Positions 1 through 7,992 of a DNA stretch of 47,575 nucleotides are shown piece after piece. This DNA comes from an uncultured Pseudoxanthomonas sp. (GTDB lineage Bacteria > Pseudomonadota > Gammaproteobacteria > Xanthomonadales > Xanthomonadaceae): positions 1 to 47,575 of the forward strand of contig NZ_CAMPJD010000036.1 of NCBI RefSeq assembly GCF_946886695.1. The letters are read 5' to 3'. The notes under the pieces were generated by a model. It worked only from the letters and a program-made list of their open reading frames with translations, did no database searches and was not told the DNA's origin. Made by a program: the position numbers and the translations under genes. The first letter of the stretch is position 1; every line of letters begins with the position of its first letter.

Positions 1-28
1 GGGATGGCATGGGCGTGGATTCACTCAT
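1..28 (-). CDS. Possible 5' end of a divergent gene leaving the left edge
   Basis: On the minus strand an ATG at 28 opens a frame that runs to the window edge without a stop; nine codons are visible (MSESTPMPS). It lies directly beyond the Zur-like site that also faces the merC-like gene, so a divergent zinc-related gene would make sense. No clear ribosome binding site is visible and the fragment is too short to identify. Confidence 0.25.
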
Positions 29-40
29 GGTGGGGAAGTT

Positions 41-65
41 GAAGATGTTATAATATACCAATAGT
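41..65. promoter_or_regulatory. Zur-like operator upstream of the MerC-family gene
   Basis: The AT-rich stretch contains ATGTTATAATATACCAAT. It matches the gammaproteobacterial Zur motif (GAAATGTTATA, one base, then the inverted copy) through its whole central GTTATA-N-TATA core, with one mismatch in the right arm. It ends about 37 bases before the merC-like start, so it probably overlaps that promoter. Zinc-dependent repression is inferred from the motif only. Confidence 0.6.
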
Positions 66-101
66 GACAATATAACCCTCCCGGAAGTCATACTTGTCCC
101 C

Positions 102-509
102 ATGAAGTCCTCCCTCCGCTTCTTCATCGATCGCTTCGCCGCTGCCGGATCCCTGGTATGTGCCTTGCATTGCGCGATCACCCCCCTGTTGTTGGCCGCG
201 ATTCCCTCGCTGGGCCTGTCCGTGTGGTTGGGCGACGGCTTCGAGCGCGGCTTCGTGACCTTCGTGACCGTGCTGGGCCTTTTCAGTCTGGTCTGGGGCT
301 ATCGCCGCCACCGCGCGTTCCGGGCGCTGGGCATGCTGCTGTTCGGACTGGCCGCCCTGTGGGCAGGGGTGTTGTATGCGCCCCTGCATGAAGCCGTGGT
401 GCCGCATGCCATCGTCATGACCGTGGGTGGCATGCTGGTGGGCCTGGCCCACCTGCTGAACCTGCGCCTGAACCACTGGCACATCCACGACGCCAGCTGC
501 GCGCACTGA
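102..509 (+). CDS. MerC-domain small membrane protein
   Basis: The product has 135 residues, mostly hydrophobic, with about four membrane segments. The first carries a Cys-x3-Cys pair (C20 and C24, in VCALHC) followed by Pro, the usual metal-thiolate motif of MerC-type transporters. The C-terminus ends in a His/Cys-rich tail (LNHWHIHDASCAH). MerC proteins move mercuric ion across the inner membrane, but chromosomal relatives without a mer operon are usually of unknown role. Here no merR, merA or merT is nearby and a Zur-like box lies immediately upstream, so zinc handling is the better guess. The ATG at 102 is the only start that leaves room for the operator. Confidence 0.8.
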   Translation: MKSSLRFFIDRFAAAGSLVCALHCAITPLLLAAIPSLGLSVWLGDGFERGFVTFVTVLGLFSLVWGYRRHRAFRALGMLLFGLAALWAGVLYAPLHEAVVPHAIVMTVGGMLVGLAHLLNLRLNHWHIHDASCAH

Positions 510-652
510 GCGCCTTGCCGTAACGTCGGCAGGGGCCGGGGGGGCCCCGCTGTGGTAGGCTTTGCGGCCTCGCGCGCAGCGCCCCGGTCCGGTGGTCGCA
601 CGTGCAATCGCCCCGACCCGGGCGTACTTTTCAGTGAATCAGGAGAACAGAG

Positions 653-829
653 ATGGGCAAGGGTGATCGCAAGACGGCCAAGGGCAAGCGCTATTCGTCC
701 AGCTACGGCAATGCGCGCAAGCACACGGTCGCCAAGGCGGGCGTGGCTGCCACCGCCACCGCCAAGAAGTCGGTCGTGAAGACCCCGGCGAAGAAGGCCG
801 TGGCCAAGAAGGCCGTCGCCAAGGCGTAA
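653..829 (+). CDS. THX-like small ribosomal protein with a Lys/Ala tail
   Basis: The product is a 58-residue, very basic protein. It begins MGKGDRKTAKGKR, closely matching the start of the short Thermus ribosomal protein THX (MGKGDRRTRRGK), which sits in the head of the 30S subunit. After a Tyr/Ser segment (YSSSYGNARKH) it has a low-complexity tail of AKK repeats, typical of DNA- or RNA-binding extensions. The ATG at 653 follows AGGAGAACAGAG, a good ribosome binding site. A strong terminator follows, so it is monocistronic. Binding to the ribosome is inferred from the N-terminal similarity; the tail is not part of the short THX form. Confidence 0.8.
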   Translation: MGKGDRKTAKGKRYSSSYGNARKHTVAKAGVAATATAKKSVVKTPAKKAVAKKAVAKA

Positions 830-863
830 GCCACCCGCGCCGGCAAGCCCGGCAGCGCGTGCG

Positions 864-895
864 AAACCCCGGCCTGTGCCGGGGTTTTCGTTTTT
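864..895 (+). terminator. Rho-independent terminator of the THX-like gene
   Basis: An AACCCCGGC arm and its complement GCCGGGGTT surround a short CTGT loop, followed by TTTTCGTTTTT. It lies between two convergent genes and its T-rich tail suits transcription from the left. Confidence 0.85.
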
Positions 896-2122
896 CTAGC
901 CAGCGGTAACGAGGCGGCCGCCCACGTGCACGGCCGACACCAGGTCGCCGCCCAGCCAGTAGGCGAGTTGCGCGGGCTGGCCGATGCGCCAGCGCACGAA
1001 GTCCGCGCGTTGCCCGACCTGCAGGCGTCCACGATCCGACAAGCCCAACGCCTGTGCCGCATGCACGGTGGCGCCGCGCAAGGCCTCCTCCGGTGTCAGC
1101 CGGAAATGCGTGCACGCCAGCGACATCGCCAGCCGCAGGGATTGCAGCGGTGACGTACCGGGATTGCAATCCGTGGCCACCGCCATCGGCACGCCCTGTG
1201 CACGGAAGGCGTCGAGCGGCGGCAATCTGGTTTCGCGCAATACATGGAACGCGCCCGGCAACAGCACGGCAACGCTGCCTGCCTGCTTCATGGCGGCGAC
1301 ACCGGCTTCCGAGGTGTACTCCACGTGGTCCGCCGACAGCCCGCCAAAGCCGGCCACCAGCGCCGCACCGCCACCATCGCTCAACTGGTCCGCGTGCAGT
1401 TTCACGGGGAGTCCCAACGTGTGTGCGGTTTCGAACACCCGCTGCGTCTGCGCCGCGGTGAAGCCGATGCGTTCGCAGAAGGCGTCCACCGCATCAACCA
1501 GTCCTTCCGCATGCAGCAACGGCAGCCAGTCGCACACGGCGCAGATGTAGTCGTCGGCACGTCCTGCGTACTCCGGCGGCAACGCATGCGCACCCAGGAA
1601 CGTGGTGCGCACCGTGATGCCGAGCGCAGCGCCGATGCGCCGGGCCACGCGCAGCATCTTGCGCTCGTTTTCGAGATCGAGGCCATAGCCGGATTTTATC
1701 TCCAGCGTGGTCACGCCATCGTCGCGCAGCGCGCGCGCACGCGGCAGCGACTGTGCGAATAGGTCGTCCTCGCTGGTGGCACGGGTGGCTCGCACCGTGG
1801 ACACGATGCCGCCTCCTGCACGCGCGATGTCTTCATAGCTGGCGCCCTGCAGGCGCTGTTCGAACTCGCCGGCGCGGTCGCCGCCGAACACGACATGCGT
1901 GTGGCAATCCACGAGGCCGGCCGTCACCCAGTCTCCGCCCGCATCGATGAAGGTGTCGGCCAGCGCATCCGGTGGAGCGGGCAGGCTGTCCATCGTGCCG
2001 GCGAACACCAGCACGCCATCGCGCCAGCCCAGGGCGCCGTTTTCCATCACGCCGTAACCGGTGTCGCCTGCCAGCGTCACCAGTCGCGCATTCACCAGCA
2101 GGCCATCCCAGCAGAGCGTCAT
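896..2122 (-). CDS. hutI: Imidazolonepropionase
   Basis: HutI hydrolyses imidazolone-5-propionate to N-formimino-glutamate, the third step of histidine degradation, in the cytosol. The 408-residue length is normal for the family. Visible amidohydrolase landmarks are the metal motif [15 protein letters not shown] with the following GGGIVSTV substrate loop, [12 protein letters not shown] with the central His, SADHVEY, and the metal Asp in [10 protein letters not shown]. The ATG at 2122 was chosen because the longer frame would add only low-complexity Thr/Ala residues. A small membrane-protein gene ends four bases upstream, so the two are probably cotranscribed. hutF is divergent next door, and hutU lies about 10 kb away. 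Confidence 0.95.
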   Translation of the reverse strand: MTLCWDGLLVNARLVTLAGDTGYGVMENGALGWRDGVLVFAGTMDSLPAPPDALADTFIDAGGDWVTAGLVDCHTHVVFGGDRAGEFEQRLQGASYEDIARAGGGIVSTVRATRATSEDDLFAQSLPRARALRDDGVTTLEIKSGYGLDLENERKMLRVARRIGAALGITVRTTFLGAHALPPEYAGRADDYICAVCDWLPLLHAEGLVDAVDAFCERIGFTAAQTQRVFETAHTLGLPVKLHADQLSDGGGAALVAGFGGLSADHVEYTSEAGVAAMKQAGSVAVLLPGAFHVLRETRLPPLDAFRAQGVPMAVATDCNPGTSPLQSLRLAMSLACTHFRLTPEEALRGATVHAAQALGLSDRGRLQVGQRADFVRWRIGQPAQLAYWLGGDLVSAVHVGGRLVTAG

Positions 2123-2126
2123 GCGA

Positions 2127-2288
2127 TCAATCGCCTCCGCCGTCGCCGCCGCCATCTGCGTCGCCCTCAAAGCCGTGGACGCTGCCGTTGCCGCCGTCGT
2201 CACTATCGGTCCTCGCGGCCTTTAGGAACACGAAGACCGCGAAAAGGGCCGCCGCGACGAACAGCAGGGCGATTTCAAGAGCATCCAT
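2127..2288 (-). CDS. Small single-pass membrane protein with Gly/Asp tail
   Basis: The product has 53 residues. Residues 4-24 form one hydrophobic segment ([20 protein letters not shown]), followed by a charged linker and an acidic tail of Gly-Gly-Asp repeats (ending [12 protein letters not shown]). Similar Gly/Asp-tailed tiny membrane proteins occur scattered in proteobacteria, without a known function. It ends four bases before the hutI start, which suggests translational coupling. It could be a leader or a membrane peptide unrelated to histidine use. The reading frame is supported by its membrane segment and tight spacing rather than by a recognised family. Confidence 0.55.
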   Translation of the reverse strand: MDALEIALLFVAAALFAVFVFLKAARTDSDDGGNGSVHGFEGDADGGGDGGGD

Positions 2289-2343
2289 GGGCGTGCCAGA
2301 GCAGGGAGCGACGCGGTAGCCTAACGCACCCTCGTCGCCAGCC

Positions 2344-3612
2344 GTGAGCATTGCCATGTCCCAGCGTGATCCCAACGAAGCGCTGGCCGTCGCCACCGAC
2401 GGCGGCTGGCGCGTGCCGGGCATCGCCAACCTGCATTCGCATGCCTTCCAGCGCGCGATGGCTGGCTTGGCGGAGCGACAGACGCATCCGGAGGACAGTT
2501 TCTGGACCTGGCGCGAGATCATGTACCGCTTCGCGTCCCGCATGACGCCCGACAGCATGTGCGCGGTGGCGACGCAGCTGTATGCGGAAATGCTGGAAGC
2601 CGGTTACACGCACGTGTGCGAATTCCACTATGTGCACCACCAGCCGGACGGCACGCCTTATGCCGACCCGGCGGCGATGTCGAAGGCGGTGGTGGCGGCC
2701 GCGCGCGACACCGGCATCCGGATGACGCTGCTGCCCGTGCTGTACATGACCGGGGGCTTCGACGGCCGCGCGCTGTCGCCACGGCAGCAGCGGTTCGGTC
2801 ACGACGTGGACGGCTTCCTTCGTCTGTTCGACGGCCTTCGCGCCCTGCAGGACGACGGGTTGCGCGTAGGCTGCGCGTTCCACAGCCTGCGTGCGGTGCC
2901 GGAAACCGCCATGCGGCGCGTGCTGGCCGCACTGCCCGCCGACGCGCCGGTGCACATCCACATCGCCGAACAGGTGGGTGAAGTGCAGGACTGCCTGGCG
3001 TTGCGACAGGCACGGCCGGTCGAATGGCTGCTGGGCGAATGTCCGGTCGATCGTCGATGGACGCTGGTGCATGCCACGCACCTCACCGAAGCAGAGACGC
3101 GCGGCATCGCTGCCAGCGGCGCCACGGTGGCGATCTGTCCCACGACCGAAGCCAACCTGGGCGATGGCCTGTTCCCGCTGCGCGACTATCTGCAGGCGGG
3201 CGGACGGTGGGGCATCGGTTCGGACTCGCATGTTTCGGTGTCGCCCGTGGAGGAACTGCGCTGGCTGGAGTATGGCCAGCGCCTGGTCACGCGCCATCGC
3301 AACATCGCGGTGACGCCGGCATCGACCAGCGTCGGCGAGACGTTGCTGCGCGGTGTCCTGGCGAGCGCTGCGGATGCCACCGGCTTTGCGGGCCCAAGCG
3401 GGGATTGCGTCTTCCTGGATGGACACGCTCCCGCACTGGCGGGCGCCACGCAGGACGATGTCATCGATCGCTGGCTGTTCGCCGGCAATAGGCCACTGGT
3501 CGGGGAAGTCAGGGTGGCCGGGCGCCAGGTGGTCGCCGACGGGCGGCATGTGGCAGGCGACGCCATCGCGCGCCGCTACGGCGAAACCCTTCGACAACTC
3601 CTGCGCGGGTGA
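2344..3612 (+). CDS. hutF: Formimidoylglutamate deiminase
   Basis: HutF converts N-formimino-L-glutamate to N-formyl-L-glutamate and ammonia, the fourth step of the five-step histidine pathway; HutG then releases formate. The amidohydrolase signature is clear: metal motif NLHSHAFQRAMAG, CEFHYVHH, HIHIAEQVGEVQDC, HATHLTE and the metal Asp in GSDSHVSVSP. The product has 422 residues from a GTG at 2344, with a second possible start at the ATG at 2356. It is somewhat short at the N-terminus: only about 30 residues precede the first metal His, where relatives usually have about 50. No earlier in-frame start was found. It is divergent from the hutI unit. Confidence 0.93.
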   Translation: MSIAMSQRDPNEALAVATDGGWRVPGIANLHSHAFQRAMAGLAERQTHPEDSFWTWREIMYRFASRMTPDSMCAVATQLYAEMLEAGYTHVCEFHYVHHQPDGTPYADPAAMSKAVVAAARDTGIRMTLLPVLYMTGGFDGRALSPRQQRFGHDVDGFLRLFDGLRALQDDGLRVGCAFHSLRAVPETAMRRVLAALPADAPVHIHIAEQVGEVQDCLALRQARPVEWLLGECPVDRRWTLVHATHLTEAETRGIAASGATVAICPTTEANLGDGLFPLRDYLQAGGRWGIGSDSHVSVSPVEELRWLEYGQRLVTRHRNIAVTPASTSVGETLLRGVLASAADATGFAGPSGDCVFLDGHAPALAGATQDDVIDRWLFAGNRPLVGEVRVAGRQVVADGRHVAGDAIARRYGETLRQLLRG

Positions 3613-3757
3613 CGGCATGCCGGACGGGCTGCCGCCGTTGCCGGTGCCATCCGCCGCATCGGGGGTTCCGTCGTGGGGATTGCCGTCTCCGTCCGATGCC
3701 GGCACGGCGCAAGGACGGGTGCGGCAGCATGGTGGCCATCCCATCAGGAGCCACGCC

Positions 3758-5389
3758 ATGACGTTCGCGCATTCCCTCGCCCTGACGCTGGCCGTCGCCA
3801 GCGGTTCCGTCCATGCCACGAGCGACGATGCGCTGGGCGATCTCGTCAGCCAGCGCCTGCAGGGCGATCGAACCGGCGCATGCATGGCTGTCGCCGTGAT
3901 CGAGGACGACACCGTGGCGCGCGCGTTCCGGTGTGCGGATGGAAAGGACATCGCGCGCATCGGCGCCGATACCGCGTTCGAGATCGGCTCCGTCAGCAAG
4001 ACCATGACGGCCGCGCTGCTGGCCGATCTGATCAGGCAGGGCAAAGGGTCGCTGGATGACCCGCTGTCCGCGTGGCTGCCGGCCGGCACCAAGCTGCCGG
4101 ACTACCAGGGCAAGCCGATCCTGATCCGCCACGTGGTGACACACCGTTCGGGATTGCCCGCACTGCCGTCGCGCATGGCCGCGCCCAGCGTGGACGATCC
4201 CTACGCCACGCTGGACGAAGCTGCGCTGCTGGCTTCGCTCGGCGACGTCACCCTGACCGCCGCGCCCGGCACGACATTCGAATACTCGAACTTCGCCTCG
4301 ATGGTGCTGTCATACGCCGTCGCCCGCCGCGCCGGCACGGATATGGAAACCTTGCTGAAGCAGCGGCTGTTCGTGCCGCTCGGCATGCTGCACGCCTACA
4401 TTGACCATGCACCGCCCGGCGTGCGTGCGGCGGTGGGGCATACGCCGAATGCGCGTCCGGCTTCCGCCTGGCATTTCCAGACCAACCTCGCAGGCGTGGG
4501 CGGCGTGCGCGCCACGCTCGAGGACATGGTCCGCTACGTGCAGGGTCAGCTCGACGGCAAAGCGACGTCCATCTCGCCCGCCCTGGAACTGTCGCAGCGG
4601 AAGATCTCCGATGCGCCTCCGATGGCGATGAACTGGATGCTGATGCCGGTCGGAGAGCGCATCGTGCACGTGCACGAAGGCGGTACCGGTGGCTTCTCGT
4701 CCTTCGTGTCGTTCGACAAGGACGGACAGCGGGGCGTGGTGATCCTGTCCGACACCACCTGGAATTCGATCGGCAGCCTGGGTTCGCTGGGCCTGCATCT
4801 AGTTGACGCCCGCTTCCCGCTCGGCTCGCCGCGCCGCGAGAGCAAGCCCGATGCCGCACTGCTCGATGCGCTTGCCGGTGAGTACCAGCTGGCGGGTGGC
4901 ATGAAGATGACCGTGCGCCGGAAGGACGACGCGCTGGAGATCCAGCCCGCCGGGCAGGGCGCCTATGCGATGGGGTACGACAGTGCGGGCGATTTCTACC
5001 CACGCGAGTTCGATGCCGTCCTGCGGCCGCAGCGTACGGCGGAGGGGCAGTCGTTCACATGGATGCAGATGGGCGCCGCTCTGCCGGCCAGGCGCATGGA
5101 TGCCACCGCGTCGAAGCCTGCGTTGAAGCTCGATGCCGCCGTGCTGCGCGAATACGAAGGCGACTACCCGCTCATGCCCGCGTTCGCGCTCACCGTGAAG
5201 GCGCAGGGCGAGACGCTGACCATCCAGGGCACCGGCCAGCCGGCGCTGCCCGTGCAGGCGGTGGCGCCGGACGAGTTCGTGATGGACGCTGTCGGTGCCG
5301 AGATACGCTTTGAACGGGATGCGGCGGGCAAGGTGGTTGCATTGACGCTGAAGCAGGCCGGCCAGCAGCTGCGCGGCGAGAGGAAGTAG
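3758..5389 (+). CDS. Periplasmic serine hydrolase, beta-lactamase/penicillin-binding family
   Basis: The product has 543 residues. A short signal peptide (residues 1-20, ending VHA) leads into a class C-type serine hydrolase domain. The catalytic set is visible: SVSK (S78 and K81), YSN (176-178) and HEG in the stretch HVHEGGTGG. The C-terminal third, after about residue 370, looks like two small beta-rich repeats of the kind attached to such hydrolases. Relatives include D-aminopeptidases, esterases and peptidoglycan-acting enzymes, so the substrate cannot be given. The ATG at 3758 is preceded by CAGGAG. The histidine kinase gene starts two bases after its stop, so it may share an operon with that regulatory pair. 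Confidence 0.85.
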   Translation: MTFAHSLALTLAVASGSVHATSDDALGDLVSQRLQGDRTGACMAVAVIEDDTVARAFRCADGKDIARIGADTAFEIGSVSKTMTAALLADLIRQGKGSLDDPLSAWLPAGTKLPDYQGKPILIRHVVTHRSGLPALPSRMAAPSVDDPYATLDEAALLASLGDVTLTAAPGTTFEYSNFASMVLSYAVARRAGTDMETLLKQRLFVPLGMLHAYIDHAPPGVRAAVGHTPNARPASAWHFQTNLAGVGGVRATLEDMVRYVQGQLDGKATSISPALELSQRKISDAPPMAMNWMLMPVGERIVHVHEGGTGGFSSFVSFDKDGQRGVVILSDTTWNSIGSLGSLGLHLVDARFPLGSPRRESKPDAALLDALAGEYQLAGGMKMTVRRKDDALEIQPAGQGAYAMGYDSAGDFYPREFDAVLRPQRTAEGQSFTWMQMGAALPARRMDATASKPALKLDAAVLREYEGDYPLMPAFALTVKAQGETLTIQGTGQPALPVQAVAPDEFVMDAVGAEIRFERDAAGKVVALTLKQAGQQLRGERK

Positions 5390-5391
5390 CC

Positions 5392-6609
5392 ATGGATCGC
5401 GATTACTCCCTGCGCCAGAAGCTGCCGGCGGAGGTGCTGGTCGGTGGCAACGCCGTGTGGAGCCGGTATCGCCAGTACCCGGTGTTCGGCCGGCAGTGGC
5501 TGCTCGGCCGCAGTCTGCTGTTCTGCAGCGTGATCGCGGTGGTCGCCGCCTTCATCGGGGCCGGTGTCGGCGTGGCGGTGCAGGATCCCCTCATCGCGCT
5601 GAAGGTGGCGATGACGCAGTTCGTCGCCTTCAGCCTGATGGCGACGCTGGGGCCCGCATTGGCCACGGCCGTGCGCCATCGGCGCTGGCCCTTGTCGTCG
5701 GAGCGCAAGGCCGTCGTGGTCGCCGTGCTGGTGGGGATGGTGCTGAGCTACTTCGTGGACCAGTTGGCCTCGTCGTATATCGAACGGATCACCAAGCCAG
5801 GACTCGCCGCAGCCGGGCTGAACGCGCGACCGCCGGACCTGTCGCCATGGATAAGGGCCATTGGCCTGGCGATCAACATCGCGGTGCTCATCGTGATCTA
5901 CGGGTTGTTTGGCGGCGGGCTGGCGTTGCGTGCCTACTTCAGCGAACACCGGCGCTGGGATGCGCATCGCCATGGCCGCGAAATGAGCGCGCTGGAGGAC
6001 CGCGTGCACGAAGCGGACCTGCGCCTGGGTGTGCTGCAGGCCCAGGTGGAGCCGCATTTCCTGTTCAATACCCTGGCCTCGGTGCGCGCACTGGTGCGAC
6101 AGGATCCCGCCCAGGCGGAGGCCACGCTGGACGCGCTGGTCGCCTTCCTGCGCGCCACCATCCCCAAGCTGCGCGACGACCGCGGGCTGCATGCCACGCT
6201 GGGGCAGCAACTGGACATCGCCACCAGCTACCTCGCGCTGATGCAGGTGCGGATGGGCGGGCGACTGGCGTACACAGTGCAGGCGGACGACGCGCTTCGC
6301 GCGCTGCCATTCCCACCCTCATTGCTGATCACGCTGGTGGAGAACGCGATCAAGCACGGCATCGAGCCGCGCCCGGGCCCGGGGCGCATCGAGGTGGCGG
6401 CGGTCGTTGAAGGCGAGCAGTTGTGCGTCCGGGTCATCGACGATGGTGCCGGCCTGCAGCCTGGCCTGAGTACCGGCGTGGGGCTGGCGAACGTGCGGGA
6501 GCAACTCGCCGCACGCTACGGTGCGCAGGCGGACTTCGCGCTGTCGCCGCGGGCGGGCGGGCGCGGCGTTTGCGCCGGGATCCGCGTGCCGCTACGGTCG
6601 CCGGTATGA
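5392..6609 (+). CDS. LytS/YehU-type sensor histidine kinase
   Basis: The product has 405 residues. Four or five membrane helices lie in residues 36-180, followed by a short coiled linker and a His_kinase domain with the phospho-acceptor motif EPHFLFNTL (His 222). The ATP-binding part has the N-box LVENAIKHGIEP and the G-boxes DDGAG and GVGLANVREQL. This family phosphorylates LytTR-type response regulators, and such a regulator gene starts inside its stop codon (ATGA overlap). No extracytoplasmic sensing domain is seen, so the signal may be sensed in the membrane. Confidence 0.93.
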   Translation: MDRDYSLRQKLPAEVLVGGNAVWSRYRQYPVFGRQWLLGRSLLFCSVIAVVAAFIGAGVGVAVQDPLIALKVAMTQFVAFSLMATLGPALATAVRHRRWPLSSERKAVVVAVLVGMVLSYFVDQLASSYIERITKPGLAAAGLNARPPDLSPWIRAIGLAINIAVLIVIYGLFGGGLALRAYFSEHRRWDAHRHGREMSALEDRVHEADLRLGVLQAQVEPHFLFNTLASVRALVRQDPAQAEATLDALVAFLRATIPKLRDDRGLHATLGQQLDIATSYLALMQVRMGGRLAYTVQADDALRALPFPPSLLITLVENAIKHGIEPRPGPGRIEVAAVVEGEQLCVRVIDDGAGLQPGLSTGVGLANVREQLAARYGAQADFALSPRAGGRGVCAGIRVPLRSPV

Positions 6610-7376
6610 GCCGCATCACCGCCATGATCGCCGAGGATGAAGCGCCGCAGCGACGCGCGCTGCAGCAGCAGTTGCACGCTGCGTGGCCGGAACTCGAAAT
6701 CGTGGCGGTATGCGAGGACGGCGTGTCCGCACTGGAGGCCGTGACGCGGCATCGTCCCCGCATCGCGTTCCTTGACATCCGCATGCCGGGCGTCAACGGA
6801 CTGGACGTGGCCCGCAAGGTGGTCGAACAGGAGGGACTGGTGGTTTTCACCACCGCCTACGAGGACTACGCGATCCGCGCCTTCGAGGCGGGCGCCGCGG
6901 ACTACCTGCTCAAGCCGGTGCAGGACGTGCGGCTCGCCCAGACGGTGGAGCGCGTGCGGGAGCGGCTTGCGGACCTTGCCGACCCACGCACGCCGGATCT
7001 CCGTGCGTTGATCGACGACCTCGAGGCGCGCCTGCGTCCGCAGGGTGATCGGCTCATCCGCTGGATCACCGCCAGCGTCGGCGACAGCGTGCGCATGATC
7101 GCCATCGATGACGTGTTGTTCTTCCAGGCACAGGACAAATACGTGCGGGTGGCGACCGCCGATGACGACGCGATCATCCGCATGCCGCTGAAGGAACTGC
7201 TGGGCGGACTTGATCAGGATGTGTTCTGGCAGGTGCATCGCGGCGTGCTGGTGCGCGTGCAGGCGATCGACCGCGTGCGCAAGGACGAACTCGGCCGCCA
7301 CCAGCTCAGCGTGAAGGGCCGCAAGGATGTACTGCCGGTCAGCGCCGCGTTCCAGCAGCGTTTCCGCGGCATGTAG
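6606..7376 (+). CDS. LytTR-family response regulator
   Basis: The product has 256 residues. The receiver domain (about 4-120) has the acidic pair E10/D11, the phospho-acceptor Asp 57 in FLDIRMPG, the Thr in VVFTTAYEDYA and the Lys in YLLKPV. A linker leads to a LytTR DNA-binding domain (about 155-256), with FFQAQDKYVRV and the typical end FWQVHRGVLVRVQAIDRV. LytTR proteins bind direct repeats upstream of target promoters. The start overlaps the kinase stop by four bases, so the two form a cognate pair. The gene ends six bases before the convergent ogt gene. Confidence 0.94.
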   Translation: MSRITAMIAEDEAPQRRALQQQLHAAWPELEIVAVCEDGVSALEAVTRHRPRIAFLDIRMPGVNGLDVARKVVEQEGLVVFTTAYEDYAIRAFEAGAADYLLKPVQDVRLAQTVERVRERLADLADPRTPDLRALIDDLEARLRPQGDRLIRWITASVGDSVRMIAIDDVLFFQAQDKYVRVATADDDAIIRMPLKELLGGLDQDVFWQVHRGVLVRVQAIDRVRKDELGRHQLSVKGRKDVLPVSAAFQQRFRGM

Positions 7377-7382
7377 GCGACT

Positions 7383-7880
7383 TCAGCCGAACAGGTCGTC
7401 CGCCCTCGCCAGCGCGCCTTCCAGTTCCAGCAGGAACTGCTTGGTCGGCAGGCCGCCACCGAAGCCCGTCAGCGAACCGTCAGCACCGATCACGCGATGA
7501 CAGGGCAGTACGATGGGCAGCGGATTGCGTCCGTTGGCGGCGCCGACGGCGCGCATCGCGGTGGGCTTTCCGACGCGCTGCGCCAGTTGCGCGTAGCTGA
7601 CCGTTTCCCCGTAGGCGATGCCGGCCAGCGCCAGCCACACGGTGCGCTGGAAGTCGGTGCCGCGCGGTGCCAGCGGAAGATCGAACGCGAGGCGCGTCGC
7701 GGCAAAATACTCATCCAGCTGGCGCGCGGCCAGATCGAGCACGGGATGTTGCCCCTCCGTCCATCCAGCACGGTTCGCGGGGTGGCGGTTGCGCGGGAAT
7801 TCGATCGCATGCAGGCCGTCGTCGGTCGCGGCCAGGGTGAGCGTGCCGACGGGGCTGTCGAGGTGGCGGAAGAGGACCAT
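7383..7880 (-). CDS. ogt: Methylated-DNA-[protein]-cysteine S-methyltransferase
   Basis: This suicide repair protein takes the methyl group from O6-methylguanine onto its own cysteine. The product has 165 residues, normal for a stand-alone enzyme. It carries the acceptor motif PCHRV (Cys 127), the preceding RAVGAANGRNPLPIVL helix-turn-helix and Asn hinge, and the downstream GGGLPTKQFLLELE. The ATG at 7880 gives the usual N-terminal strand with SPVGTLTLAATDDGL. The next gene upstream on the same strand is an Ada-AlkA fusion that itself lacks this transferase domain, so the two together would make a full adaptive response set. A REP-like pair lies between them. Confidence 0.95.
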   Translation of the reverse strand: MVLFRHLDSPVGTLTLAATDDGLHAIEFPRNRHPANRAGWTEGQHPVLDLAARQLDEYFAATRLAFDLPLAPRGTDFQRTVWLALAGIAYGETVSYAQLAQRVGKPTAMRAVGAANGRNPLPIVLPCHRVIGADGSLTGFGGGLPTKQFLLELEGALARADDLFG

Positions 7881-7906
7881 GGTGGGCAGGATAAGGGAGC
7901 TCGGAT

Positions 7907-7992
7907 GTAGGGGCGGCGTGAGTCGCGGCCGCATGAGTGAAATGTTCGCTGTCGTTGAAGGATCCCGGTCGCGACTCACGTCGCTCCTGCAG
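7907..7992. repeat. Inverted pair of GTAG-type REP-like elements
   Basis: The left copy, beginning GTAGGGGCGGCGTGAGTCGC at 7907, and the reverse complement of the right copy at 7966-7992 (GCAGGAGCGACGTGAGTCGC) differ at a few positions only. They stand head to head around about 35 bases. This matches the general look of xanthomonad REP (SMAG-like) sequences with a GTAG head, which are mobilised by RAYT transposases. No RAYT gene is in the window. Confidence 0.65.
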
